Shown here piece by piece: positions 25,690 through 39,700 of a DNA stretch of 64,000 nucleotides (the stretch's first letter is position 1; each line of letters begins with the position of its first letter). This DNA is from Lucifuga dentata. Lineage: Eukaryota; Chordata; Actinopteri; Ophidiiformes; Bythitidae. Position numbers and translations under genes: made by a program. Under the pieces are notes generated by a model that worked only from the letters and a program-made list of their open reading frames with translations, searched no databases and had not been told where the DNA came from. Location of the stretch: NCBI GenBank assembly GCA_014773175.1, contig VXCM01000306.1, forward strand, positions 429,236 to 493,235, written 5' to 3'.

Positions 25690-28401
25690 TTAAACTTCAT
25701 CTTCGCTCAGCAACATGTTGGGGATCCCTCTTGAGATGGGGAACTCTCGTCCTGATTCGGGGCACTGCAGACTACCCTCTATCACTTCCACCTGCAACAC
25801 ACATGCAAAAATACACATACATGCACACAAAAGCTGTTGCAACACTGTTAGAGGTCCTCAAAGAACAGTGATATTAGTTCCAGATGACTGATTATCACAT
25901 TGCCTGAAAAGAGAAACCTAAAAAAAGGGTGTGGTTATGAAGAAGTCAGACATTGGGGACGCAACTGTCACCTGAATGCTTAGTTCAGGTAACTGCTGAT
26001 GCCATTGATGTATCAAAATGTAAAAGACAGAAGTAGTTTGTGTAGATATATGTATATGAGTAAATATTTTAAGATGATTTCTGATTGTTACGTGTTAGGA
26101 TACTAACACTTCACTGACAAAAAGGGGGAACGCACCTGGTAAAAACATGAAAGAAAGCACAGATGATAATACATAATACAAGAGACAATCTTTCCTCAAA
26201 GCTGGAAATGCTTTTTTTTTTTTTTTTAATAAAACATCCAACTAGGGAAGAAGAGAGTAGGAATTTCTCTCTGAAAAAGCAACTGCTCTGAAATAAAATG
26301 TTTAACTGCACTTTTGTAATGATGGGCACAAAACAGTTGTTGCCACAGGGTTTATGCATTAAAGGCCCATTCAGCAACTATTTTTGACCATGCAACATGT
26401 ATATTCGTTTTCAATTGAAGAATTTTCTAAATTAAAATGTTTTTTTGTTGAGCGATGAATGACAGAGCTGCTTACCTCCAGCAGCACTCGATGCACTTTC
26501 TTCAGGAACTCTTCGTTTTTCTCGTAGTCTGGTATCAGCTCACTGGGCAGATCCTGCCGTTGACCCAGCTACAGAGAGAAATAATAAGAATTCAGACTGA
26601 GCGGCTGCAGCTACAGTTACATGAATGAACCAAAGATGTCCACCTCATTGTTTCCAATATCACGTATGTTGTGAAGAAAGCAGATAAAACTCTCTGAGTA
26701 GATGTGCTGCAGATCACTGTCGCCAGCTGTGACAAGCTGAATCTGATTGGCTGGCAGAAGGCTTGACATTTTACTTTGTATGTTACCGTTTATTGTGACA
26801 GAGATATGACATTGCTTATAGTCACTTATTGTCATAATCGCTTTAGTTCCAAATAGAGCAGCAGATAAATAGTGATGGATGGATGGATGGAGCTGCAGAG
26901 GCTGGGGCAGGTGTAGGTCTTCAAGGACCATACCAGCAATCGTGCATGTTTGAGCCTAATATAATCAATTTTCATACATGTTACATTACTGACAACCATT
27001 TCCCAAAGGATAAAACCGTATTTCACCTTTCCTGATGTTTTGCAAAATCTCTTAATCTTTCAAAGCGATACACCCACCTTAAAAATCAGTGTTTCTCCTA
27101 CTAATAGTTACACAGCCTTATGAAGTCACAGTGGTTTCAATTTTTAGATAAATGCAGGTCTTTTGGGACTATATTCTCCGGTAGAGACATAATTCACTCT
27201 GCGCTTTTTATTGCGTTTAAATGCTGAAATTACGTAAAATTACATAAAAACCACCCTCAATACATGTTGTTGGCGATGATGGATTACCTATCTCAAGAAT
27301 GTTTCAAGTATCAACAAGTTGATTTTAATAGCGTACCAGAATGAACTGAAACCAATGGCAGTCTGGAAGGTAGGAATGTTTTTTTTTTTTAATTCACTAT
27401 TTCAGTATCGCCTGTATGGTCCTTTAAGTTCTGTGACTGAACACTGAGGAGATTACACACTGTAGTTGCTGTACATGTTGTTATAACACTGAGTCACTTC
27501 AGCCACCTGTTCTATAAAGACTAATACAGTGTTGAGAAACAAAGTGGCCTGTCCCTGTGCTAGCCAGCCTGCTATTCAAGTAAGGGTCTCTGGACTCACC
27601 CCATCTGCAGCCTGGACCAGAGCGCTCCACTCCAGTTTGGGGATCATCCTGTTGACAAACTGAGGGTTGAACTCCACCTCGTTCACCTTCACCTCAGTTG
27701 CCTGCACACAACAGCATCAGCAGAAAAACAATACAACCTATCAATGCACATGGAGAATCCTAAAACTGCAACCAAGACTGCTGACATGTTTCATAACAGT
27801 GTTAAAACAATTAACTGTGAGACCAGTTATCAACTACAAATTTCAAACATCACCTGACTGCAGCTTCTAATGAGGATTTTCTGCTTTACTGTTTGTCATA
27901 TCACATAACATGTAAGTTAAATGCATTTGTGTAATGTAAAGAACTCAACAATAAAAGCAGACATTAGCTGCAGCCCTATTTTGAAATATTTAGGAACGAG
28001 CCGAAATCATCTGTCTAAAATGTTGGTGACGTTCATTCAAAAAATATTTTTCGCTAGTTTCAGTCTTACTGCGGACACTAGCTGCTATAATAATCGGTAA
28101 TGTCACTAATGTCCAGAATTTACTATAGTAGTAATGGGGAAAAAAAGACTATAAATACAAGATTGAGACCGACCGATCTGAAAACTAACTAGCGTCTGCA
28201 TCTCCTTCATTTCATGCTTATTTTCCATCCCATGCAGCCATGTACTTCAGATGTAAAGTATACAGAGAAAGTAATGTGTTATCCAGTGACAGGAATGTTT
28301 TCAGCCTGTGTGTAGTTGTTGTGTACCTTGATGAGCAGCGGGTAGCCTTTCGTGACTCCTTTCACATGAGACGTCAACATGTTGTGTGTCAGAAGCTTCA
28401 T
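25690..28401 (-). CDS. trmt112: TRM112 methyltransferase cofactor, four exons
   Basis: A small zinc-binding activator subunit that stabilises several methyltransferases (BUD23, N6AMT1, METTL5, TRMT11, ALKBH8), acting in rRNA, tRNA and protein methylation. Exons: 28327-28401, 27600-27701, 26476-26568, 25690-25791; all phase 0, GT-AG, giving 123 aa against 125 in human. The protein opens [16 protein letters not shown] and contains [20 protein letters not shown] and the highly conserved [20 protein letters not shown] near the C-terminus. One cysteine of the human CxxxC-type zinc region is readable in LQCPES; the human ICPVEF position reads VNEVEF here, so that cysteine is absent. The gene sits head-side toward the atg2a 3' end. 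The start is certain because the N-terminus aligns directly with human. Confidence 0.97.
26876..26892. repeat. (GGAT)n run
   Basis: A short GATG/GGAT repeat in trmt112 intron 2, just before MITE copy 7. Confidence 0.7.
26920..27427 (+). mobile_element. TTAA-flanked MITE, copy 7
   Basis: Lies in trmt112 intron 2. The right flank is TTAA (27424-27427); the left reads TTCA (26920-26923). It is shorter than the others because part of the right inverted terminus is missing. Confidence 0.72.
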
Positions 28402-28513
28402 GTTTACACACACCGAGGACTCACAGAAAACTCTTCAATATTTATGCAACGGTTTCGTTGATAATCCTCAAGACTGTGACAAAATTCAGCTCGTTTAGCG
28501 GATTCACATGTGG

Positions 28514-28522
28514 ACCGGAAGT
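28514..28522 (-). promoter_or_regulatory. ETS-family site upstream of trmt112
   Basis: ACCGGAAGT, the consensus for ETS/GABPA factors, lies 113 bases before the trmt112 start codon. Such sites are common in promoters of housekeeping genes. The motif is read on the plus strand; its role is inferred from position. Confidence 0.5.
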
Positions 28523-29587
28523 AGCACTGGTGCACCGCTTTAATGTTCCCCGGATATCCTACTCAGCTTCCAATAGTTCCTGGTTTTCAAATGGAGGACG
28601 CGTTACGTTACAGTACGGTAAGCGTTACAGTAAGCGCCACTATTTAGTAAACTAAACTGTAACAAAAACTGAACTAGAATTCTTTAGCGAATTCTGTCTC
28701 TCCTACGTCCTGTAATGGTTTTAATTTTCAAACTTGTTATGTTGTTTCCATGACTTTGCACAGCGCCCTCTACAGCTACAAAAGTCTGCAGTTATTTTAT
28801 TTACATATTAAATTGTGTTCATGATCGGTGGAGTCCTTTTACATGTCGACAAAACGTGATTAAATTGACATAATCATAAATAGGGATTTCCTTTCATTAA
28901 GCCTTATTTTACTTTAAGTACCTCACAAAACAAATGTAACAGCTAGGTCTGGTAATATAATATACCAAACATGTCAGGAGAGTGTTCAGTTTTTATTTTC
29001 AAATTTTTATTTTTTGTATTAATTTTTTTATACTCCTCCTCTTTATATTATACAGGTCATTCATACAGTTTGATATAGTAAATACAAATTACACACTAGA
29101 ATGACAAGCATCAACCTGTCTTCCTCACAGACATGCATCACAAACACCCTCTCTCACACGCACGCAAAAACACGTCCCTTACACTTAAAAAAAAAGATAA
29201 AAAATGTAAAACATTTTTTAAACCACAAAACCTTTCCTCCTCCTAACTTCATCAGAATTACATCATCGCACCTTCATTAGTTTTAATGTGAATGACAATA
29301 CTTAGGTTTAGCAAAATAAAAAGTAAAAAATACAGGAAGGCAACTAAAGAAAAGGGCAAAGTGAATTTGAAGAGAGCGTAGATAATTTAAGATTCTAAAC
29401 CTCCTCCCTACTCCTTATGGAAACAAGCACAGCTGAGTCCAGTTCTGCAGGTAGACTAGCTTCTGGCCATCAAGACATTGCAGTGAGACACAGATACACT
29501 TCAGCCAAAAATGATTCAAGTCCAACTTGCCTTTGTGGAGCAGACCAACATGCCACAGAATTCAGAAGCTTCATGTGATCCTGCATC

Positions 29588-29593
29588 TTTATT
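29588..29593 (-). terminator. atg2a: Candidate atg2a poly(A) signal
   Basis: AATAAA on the minus strand, about 940 bases after the atg2a stop codon. I saw no closer copy, so a 3' UTR of roughly 1 kb is implied if it is used. Confidence 0.4.
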
Positions 29594-30534
29594 CAGCCAG
29601 GATACTTGTCAATCAAGTATACAAATTAATATGAGTGCAGTATGCATTATGTTTGAAGTACAGAGGATACAGGAATGAGGAAGGCAACTCCATCTAGTTA
29701 AAAAGAGCGCTCTGCAAGGTTTATGGCACATATGATAGCACTGGGGAGAGTAGGTACATTGTGGGGCCAAAACAGGATTAATCGCACAACGTGATCTTAT
29801 AAAATCTGGATGAAAAACATCTGCTAACCTCTGGAGGGATCTTAGCAAAGGACACTTTATCAGAACAGCCTTTCTGTCTCCACTGTAAGGATCTGCCAGG
29901 AAGACCAGACACCAACAACTGATAATACACCAAGTCACCCCACTTGTTAATAGCATGCACCCAAAAAAGGTGAACTGATACCTAAATTCTCCTACTGGGA
30001 AACATTAGTGATGGCGGTCTTTAAATTCACATGTAGTGCTGGGTCATACAGAGCACAGTTTCAAGCAGCACAAGGTGAAGAAGAGGAACCCATGAGCAGC
30101 ATCTATCTTATGAATGACACAGGAAGCCTTAAGAGTGATAATCCTATCTGCACCTTAAGAGTGATAATCCTATCTGCACTTGGTTGGGTTAACTAACATG
30201 AAGTCAGTAGAGCGATGGTGATACAATTTAAACAGAAGAGTGAACCTGCACACTGGTTTACTACTGAAGGACGGGAAACAAGCAGACCTCCTGCTGATTA
30301 TAGAATCGAAGAATTAAAGTTATGTTCATGTAGAATGAAATATGTGAAATACTGCATGTCAGTAACAGCAGTAGTTGTTAGTCATTTCTTTGTTTTTGCA
30401 TTGGAACACACCAAGTCTCATCAACGATACACAAACACTCATTCAAACATTTGATTCACTCTTAATGGTGAGTTTCCCAAATCAAAACCTTGCACACTGA
30501 TACTCTCACTCTCTCACATGGACATATAAAGTGA

Positions 30535-33500
30535 TCACTCTTGGCCATCTTCTGTACGCCACTTTAAAAAATCCTCCTTCCGAGCATCTGGTTTGATCTG
30601 GTTTCGCATGCCACCAAGCAGATTGGAAGTGGCTTCAGAGGCCACTATTAAGGGGCGGACCACGGTGGGTGGGATCTGCCGCAGGACACCACCCACAGCG
30701 CCGGGGAGACCCTTCTGTTCGTGACCACGGGATGCTACATCACACAGGGTCTGAGCTGTGTCAATCACTCCCTGGACAGCAGAGAGAGTGAGTTCAGAGG
30801 TGAGACAAAGTATTAGGAGGCATCGAAGAGTATGAGTGAATATCTCACACCAAGAGAAAGTGAGTCACTGAATCATCTGAAGGATGTGTGCATGTGACTG
30901 CTGATTTAGGATTGGAAAGGTAATTATCCATTTTTAGATGACGTACCTCTCGGACAGTGTCGTAGGCCTTAGCCACACCCTCTCTGAGGTCAGCAGGCTG
31001 GGCAGCTCTGCGGGGCCGGCTGGAGGGGGCCCGGCCCTCTGTGATGGCGTAGTGTGTCAGGGGGGGCGTAGGAGACAGGATGTCATAAACTGTCTCTGCT
31101 GTGGCCTGTAGTAATCACAGAGATGCAAACATATTTACAGACAGCAAAGAACCCGATGCCCTTCTTTATTTTAAAATTATTCAATCACGGATATTATCAC
31201 ACCTTTTGACATGGAGCACATCTGAAAAATGTCATTATTGAGTGTGTCAATATGCCTACATAGCTGGTTGTCTCAACTTTCTAGAAAAAATTTGCTGGTT
31301 CAAATTCAACCTATGGCCATGAATTGTCCAGATCTTCTTGGAATAGCCTGGTTCCTGATCTTAAAGCTGCACAGCGTTTCATAGTTGTGTTCTAAAATAA
31401 ATATGTTTAGTACCTGGATGGCTTGAACCAGCCTGTTGCTGAGCTCCAGAGCAGCTGACGCAGTAGAGGTGCCAAAAGACGCTGCCCCCCTCTGGAGACC
31501 TCGGATAATACGTCCGTCTTTTCTGTACTGCTCTATGGGCAGCCAGAACAAATCCCTCACTCCATGGACTAGAGTAACATATGGAGATAGAAAGAGGGAA
31601 AAGGAAAATGAACAAAGAGATCATAAAAGATAAAGTAAAAATAAATGTTACACATGGCCTATGCTGACTGCAGATCCATGCAGCATCAACTTACACAGCT
31701 GGACAACAGAGTGCATGGGGCCAACGCCTCCCAGAATGCCTGGCAGCTGGTTCTTTCTGATGTCTGTCAGCCACTCTGTGATGGCGTACTGGATCACTTT
31801 GTCCACACCAAGGAGACTAGGAAGAATTTCAGGACAAAGACCAAGAAGTTATAAGAGAAAACTCAGCAACTCTTCTCTTTTTTTTTTTAAATGTGAGTTA
31901 GTTAAAAAAAATAAATAAATAAATAAATAAAAATATATATACATACTGACAAGGTCATTTAGAAAATATTTTCTGATGTTTGGTATATAAGAAACTTGAA
32001 TCTAAGACCAATGAGATGTTTGCTAGTATAGAGGTGTGTTTCTACCCGTGTCTGCAGCAGAGCCTCTTCAGCTTCAGCTCAGAACAGTTCAACTGTGCCA
32101 GGCCAATCAGAATCCCTGCAAAAGTTCCCTGTGAATCCAATGCAGTTTAAAAGAAGTGTGAAAACACTTGTGAACAATCATTTCCACTGATTTTTCTTTA
32201 CTATAAGTGTCTGGTCATGTCAGGAGATGAAATACTCTCTCACCTGTTCAATGACAACGTGTTTGCCATGATAGTCCAGCCAGATAGGCACTTCAGAGGT
32301 GAATCGGAACTCCCTGAAAAGATGGCAGAGGTGGGAATAAGTTAAATATTTATTTATAGTGTTGTTCTTTAAAAAAAAAAAAAAGGACAATGTTCTGCTG
32401 CTTTACTCTTAAGAATGAGGTGTTTTATCTCTCACATAAAGAACGTCTCATATATTTGAACTAGTTTGAAGATGTCAAGTTGCCATGAATAAAGCTCTGA
32501 TTGCTATTAATCAGCTAACTAACACAGAAGCTCACATCTATCTTCTGTGATTGAAGTATCAGACTATCCTAAAGCCTCCTGGTAAAAGCAGAGTTTGCAT
32601 ACCGGAAGTAGATTGGCTGGTCAGAAGAGGAGGTGGAGCCTGCAGAAGAGGAACTCTGCTCACTGTAAGTGGTTTCCACAGAGGCTGTGAGGTCAGGACC
32701 CAGACCACCAGCTGACTCTACCTCCTCAGACAGTTTCTGGGAGGGATCTGCCTTCACTGAAGATGGATGGACAGAAAAAGCATTGGACCGAAATTCATAC
32801 ATGTATGCCAAAACACAATTATAATAGTTCCGCTACTCAAAGTGCCTTAAATTACAAACACTAATAAGCCTCTGCTTGATGAAATTAAATGTGAAAGATG
32901 AAATATTGATGTGCCTGACAATTTTTTTTTTAAATGTTTTGGAACCAGTGAAAATTCATCTAGCCATATACAATGTACTACACATTTCTAATAGATTTCT
33001 AATACATGTGATATAATATTCATTACTTATAAATTAAAAGGAGTTTAAATGAGCGCACCCTGCGTGACTGATCTTCTTTTAAATCTTGATTATGTTTTAT
33101 AACAACCCACAACATTAACTATAACTATGACAAGTGGACAAAATATGCAGCACAAATAAAAATCATCTTACCTTCACTTGCAGCATCCACAGGCAGGTAA
33201 GGGTTAACAGAGGAAGCTAAATTACTAAAAAAATCCTTCAGGAAGAACAGCGCGTCCTAGACCGGAGAGCAAGAAAAAGGCGAGTTAGGTGTGTGAAGTA
33301 CAGTTTGAAATATTATGTCAATTATGATGTTATTAGTCACAACACAAAGAGGTTCTAAAATCACCTAAGCGTGCTTTTACTAAAAAAAAATGATATGTTT
33401 TTCTGATAGAGTGGTACTTTTTGATTGCCACATCATTATCTAAAATACTGTAATATTTTCAGACACACAGGTTTATCTTTATTGGCTTTAATAAAACTGC

Positions 33501-34552
33501 TTCAAACTCAGTCAGAAAAATAGGTGGAGCCAATTTTTCTCCCAGCAGCCACACAGTGAATAGTAAAACAATTTAAGGATTCAAACATATTTTGGCAGAT
33601 CTGAACGATCCATCAGTGTGTTCACACAGAATGGACTGAGTTCCACAGTAGCATTAGCATTCAGTCTCTGGAGGTACCTGGTCAATGTTAAGTCTTAAGG
33701 GCAACAGGCTGACTCGGAGACAACACTCTGGACCCCCAAGGCCCGACTCTGGACACACCTGCAGGGCCTTTACTGTCAACTGAGACAAGCAAACACACAC
33801 AATTTGATCAGTCTTGCACAAATGTCAAGAATCAACATTATTAAGCATTTAAGCATGATTCTACAGTGGCAAAAGCAAAGTTTTATCAGGATGGTTTAGA
33901 CCCTGGTAGGAAAATTTCAATCACAGAAAACTACATCTAACAAGCATCTAACAATTCAGGACCCCCCCCCTGTCTGTTGTGCTCCCTCTTGTTCCCTCCT
34001 GCACCACTCTGCTGCTTTCTCACCATGTTGGAGTGGGCTCGGCGGGGCATGCTCTCACTGGTGTAGAGGTAGAGGAACTTGTTGAGTTGAGATGAGGCCA
34101 GGCGGTCTCGCACCTCCAGCTCCTGCACAATGAACACCTGTCTGGAGAGTGGCTGTTCCCCACCCGGACCCACCCCCACACCAGCTCCAACTGATCCTTC
34201 TGCATCCTGCCCAACCACTGCCACTGGGTAGGACTCGTGCTGGAAGGACACCTGGAGGACAAACCAGCATGAAATGTGTTGAAAATGACTAAAAAAAAAA
34301 AAAAAANAAAAAAAAAAAAAAAATCACAGGGTTTAATGATTTTTGGTTTGATGTCACTCAATGTGGGGAAGTACAGAGATTTTGATTAGTTAACATCAAC
34401 ATTAAAGGTTGAGTGTTAAGCAAATGCCAATGTAAATATCTATTTTTATCATTTTTGTACTTCCTCTGAAATTGCTTCATTTGTTGCAACGGAAATCTAT
34501 AGTGAAATACTTTAAATTATAACTCCTTCTAATCAATCTGAATTAAGCTCAT

Positions 34553-34589
<37 letters not shown>

Positions 34590-36654
34590 CCTTGGTAAGC
34601 TGGATTTCCATTAGCAGCGCATGTTGACGGCCACTGCCTCCAGCCCAGCGCCAGGAGTTCTGGGGACGGGAGGAACCTGCAGAACGGGATGGAGAGCTTC
34701 GCACACCGGTCGGGATTGATCGACCTCTGCAGGGAGGGACAGAAAGAGGACAGAGAAATTTTTTACTGTATAAGAAACTAAATCTGTGTTTTTTTGGGAA
34801 CCTACTTGTACTCTTTTTTGTGTTATGTTACCTGTTTGCATGTTGGGCAAGTATTGACAAAGGCTTCCCACCAAAGTCCTTGCCTCCATATAAATGCCAG
34901 ACAACAGAGATCTCCCGCAGCACCACCCGACTTTGGGGCACGGGGAAGCGGCTGGGGGCCCGAAGCAGGTCTGAACTGCCTCGTGGCCTGGAGAAGTGAC
35001 TGTCCTTCACTCTGATGGGCCCCTGGGCCAAAACCGTCACCACAGGCTCTCCATCTTTGGGCTGGAGGAGGGAAGGATCATTCAGTATTATGCTTTGGGT
35101 AAAATGAAGTGATCAGGGAAGGTAAAGATTAAATCAGAGAGATCAGGAACACTAAGAGTGATGAGAGGAAGACAGAGGAGTAAAGTAGATTATAAGACTC
35201 ACAGGAATTCCCATGCCAGGAGCCTCCAGTATACAAAAGTCATCATTGTCTGTGGAGCCCTCTGAGCCCTCCTCTGACATCATATCTGCCTGTGCCTCTG
35301 TTGCTGTGGCAACCAGTCCTTCAAGATCAGAATCGTCCCCACGAAGGACGTAAGGGCTGTGCTTGGGCACCTCACCAGGGAACAGGTAGACTGAGACAGG
35401 CGAGCCTCTTGGCATGGAGGGTGAACCTGGACGTGNTCACCAGGGAACAGGTAGACTGAGACAGGCGAGCCTCTTGGCATGGAGGGTGAACCTGGACGTG
35501 CAAAAAATCCAGAGTTCATTGACCTTTGTTTGGGCTCACTATGCCAGTACTACGGAACCCACAAGTTCTTTACAAAAACCTTCAAAATACATTTGATATT
35601 GTGCATCAATGTAAAACAAACGTTTTCTGTATCAAAGCATGGGTTAGTTACACCTGGCACACACACGCTATCAGTGAACTATCAAGGTTTGCTGCAGTGC
35701 TTCCAGCCCACAATCTTCTTCATACACACACAAAGAAATGCAGGGCTTTGCAGGACTGCACTTGTCATTTAAACACATCCTGATGGCGTGTTGTCCAAAA
35801 GAAAAAAAGGAACTCCTGTAACCACATTCAATAAGAATTAATCCATTATTAAATAGGAGCTCTGTCATACCTGGATCTAAACTCTCTTCTTGTTGGCTTT
35901 TCTCTGTGTCAATTAAGGCATCAGCGAGATCATACTGGTTGATCTCAGCAGTTTCTGCTGGCGGACACGGCGGCAGAGAAGCTGGACTTTCTGATAGCTA
36001 AGAAAACAAACCAGACAGTCACAGAAAACACACAGTTATTGAGCCATTCTGTTCTGAGTGTCTATTTCACACCACCAGAAATAAGCATATAAAAATACAG
36101 TTTTAATTCCATTAGAAGCCATTTATTCATTCAACAGCTATTATGTTGGGAGTTTTAATTGCGGTGAGATTATATAGCATGTCTGGCAGCAAAATCAAAA
36201 CACTGGACAGTATTCTCATCTTTGGCTGCTTTGTGATCTAGCAAAATAAAGCCTATTTATTGTAAGTGAATACCAGCGTGAAATAAATCAATAAAATCTT
36301 AAGTTATGAGAGTTTAATGGAGAGGCATTCAACCCTTCCAATAACCACCATTTGATCCTCATCCATCCACTTCCATTATCTTGTGTACCATTAAATACCC
36401 AGGCCTCACCGGGAGTTTCTGGCCAGCGATTTCAGTAGGTGATGCATGTCGGGGTGGGGGATGCAGGTCACCCTGAGAGACCAGGTACTGCAGCATGTTG
36501 ACAAGGGCAGCACAGGAATCAGCACAGGTGTGGAGGTGAACCACATTGTTGGAGCAACGAAGCTCAAACAGAGGCTGAGTCTGGAAGAGATACAGAAGAA
36601 AAATTAGTGAATAAACACTTCAGGGGGGAAAAAGGGGGGGGAGGAGNNNNNNNN

Positions 36655-36700
<46 letters not shown>

Positions 36701-39700
36701 AGCAGTCAAAGGACACAAGCACGCGAGGAAAGACAGAAATGCAGGGAAAGAGGAAGGACAGGACTCCTATCATGAGGGAAAGATGAAAAGAAATCAGAGG
36801 AAGAAAATGTCTTCTCCTTATTACTGACACTCAATTAACCTCACACTGTGGAGAATATAATAATGCAGCTCCACATTTCCTTATTTTTCAGCAGCAATTT
36901 GGTGCATATATACAATCACTTCTTTACTCTAAAAATGCTAATTTCCCACCATTTTTAGCTTCTTGCAAAGCAGTTTTATCCCAAAAATAGTATAAAAGCT
37001 GCAGCTATTCTGACAGAAATACAAATTTATCACTGTGCAGTTTGTTAAAACAACAACATAAGGTGTTACAACCATCAAATAAGAAACTAAACAGCACTTA
37101 TTGTGGTGATTCTGCTCTGTTGTGAGAATTGATCATTTAGAAGGGCTTTTAAATGGTTTAGAAATCTTTAGTTTATTAAACTGAAATCTGCATGATGACC
37201 CTGAAATCAGTACCAAGGTTTTAGCTTGTCTTCTTCAGGAGTCCACATTATTATTTATATGTATATGCAGAGAAAAAAAATTAAATAAATCACAGTATAC
37301 TTAAAGGACCATACCGGCCATTTTGCATGTTTGAGCCCAATATATTCAATTTTCATACACATAATGTTAATGACAATCATTTCCCAAAGCATACTCTTGG
37401 AACAGTGAATTAAAAATGATTTTCCTACCTTCCAGACCACCATTGGTTTCAGTTCATTCTGGTACGTTATTAAAATCAACTTGTTGATACTTGAAACATT
37501 CTTGGGATAGGTAATCCATCATCGAAAACAAGACATGGACTCGTTTTTTTTTTTTAGAAGTTATGTAATTTTAGTTTTTAAGCGCAATAAAAAGCGTGGA
37601 ATATAGTCCCAAAAGAAGACCTGTGTTTACTGAAAAATTTAAAAGACCGTGACTTCATAAGGCTGTGTAACTATTAGGTGAAACATCGATTTTTAAGGTG
37701 GGTGTATCGCTTGAGTATTTGATTTTGAAAGATTAAAAGATTTTGCAAATATCAGGAAAGCTGAAATACGGTTTTATCCTTTGGGAAATGATTGTCAGCA
37801 ACATAACATGTATGAAAATTGAATATATTAGGCTCAAATAAGAAAAATGGCTGGTATGGTTGTTTAAGAGTATGAGTGAGAGGAGCATATAGGCAGGAAC
37901 ATAAAGATTACTTGATAATGCATTTGTCCTTATTATTTGCTTTGTTACATAACTGAGTTTAGACTGACCTTTCTCACATTTATACACCTCGTCACTGATT
38001 GACCCAAAAAAGAGCTGCATCATTCTTGAGGAACAATATGTTTATTGTTGCTTTGTTGGTTTTGGTTCCATGTCCAACTGTAAAGTGATCCTAGTTAAAA
38101 TTGCAAGTCTCAAGCTATTATTACAGGGAAGCGTCATTATGGTAAAACAAATATTTATAAACACCGGGGCTCCGCTTGTTAGTGGTTTTTGGAGGAAATT
38201 GAACTAAATTATAATGTTTTGTTTATTGACATTTTGTCTGGCAGGGGTAGTAATTTTTCTGCTGTGGTGCTCCATGGCTGCTGAGTGAATGTGGAGGAAA
38301 CGCAGGTATGTAAACAGACGTGGAGCTCTCACCAGCTTCCCCGTGTCACTGCCTTTCCATGTGGTGATGGCCAGCTCCAGTAGGTCAATGTCCAGAACAC
38401 ACACATAGTCTGTGTGACAAAAAGAGATTGTTTTAGTTTATACAAGTGTGCAACTCATTTTGGGAAAGAATTCTGAAAATTACGCACTCTTTCTCATATA
38501 ATGTCACTAAAGATACTGTATATCTTCTGAGGAGACATACACTCACAAAAACCGTATTTTCCTCTTAACAGCAGCTGGCGTACGTAACTGCATGACACAC
38601 ACGTGTGTATCGAGTGTCTTACCTCTCCTCAGGTCCACGGTGTCAGTTTCACATTTGTCGGAGAGGTAGAGAGCAGAGTCATCCAGGATGAATCTAACCA
38701 CAGTGTAACAGAACAAAAAAGTCTTACATACTGATTTCATACTGTTGTCACAATTTCACATAACGTGATATGATGGAACCTGACAGCAATGTGAAGAAAT
38801 ATCTACAGGTATTAATCATGATAGTTTTAAGCTTTCAATATCATTTATTTGTTGGCAGTCCTTATGATCCGTTCATAGTAAAACGTACCTGAGGTGAAAG
38901 GTGGCAGTGTCTACAATGATATTACTGGACAGAGAGAAGGATTCGGCTGTAAACAACACTCGCAGGGGCAGATACAAGGGTCTAGCAGAGAAAGTGAAGG
39001 GCAAAAGGAGAGGAACGCTTTATCCAAAATATAATGTTGGCCATCATTATACCGCATCAAGAAGTCTTTGCAACACCATTTTGTTCGTGTGAATACCTGT
39101 AGTCCACAGCACAGGTAGCGAGGTGTGTGTGGAGAACAGTGATAACAGCCGGCGGTGTGTATCCCAGGATAGGATCGTCGATGACATCCAGGAAGTCAAC
39201 CAGCTGTAACAAACACACACTCAGTTGGCAGGAGGTGCAGCAAGTCAAACACTTTCTATCTATGCATCTCATTTGATTTTAGACTGTTAGAAGCAAGGGA
39301 AGAGTGAAAGGTTTCATATCTGACTGTTTTTTGGGCATTGCTAAAGTTAGCATGGAATGGCCATGTTCCACTGTTACATCTTATCAGTCATTGTCAATCA
39401 CTCTGTGAGTTTAAAGATTTCCCAAACTGACATTCATAAAGGACATATCTCAGTCTCCTCGTAGTGTCTTTTACCTGCTCATGCCAGCTTTGATTGGTCT
39501 GCGTCATGTAATGTCTCATGGTGGCGCCTTGCAGTCGAAGGGCAACCAGGAACTCCTACAGAGATACACAGAAACAAATTCAGATTGCTTTTACAGATGC
39601 ACCTATGACAAACCGAACTGTGTGCGGAAGACGTACCTTAACGTTCCTCTGGGGGTCCAGGGTGATTTTTATGGTTGTGGACAGCATCTGCAGCTCACCC

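Larger units (their letters stand above)
28402..30534. other. Interval between trmt112 start and atg2a stop
   Basis: No coding sequence recognised. The low-coordinate end is the trmt112 promoter; the high-coordinate end is atg2a 3' UTR. A 26-bp tandem duplication (30128-30153, 30154-30179) lies in the latter. A minus-strand AATAAA at 29588-29593 could end the atg2a transcript. The stretch 28900-29400 is AT-rich and featureless to me. Confidence 0.55.
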
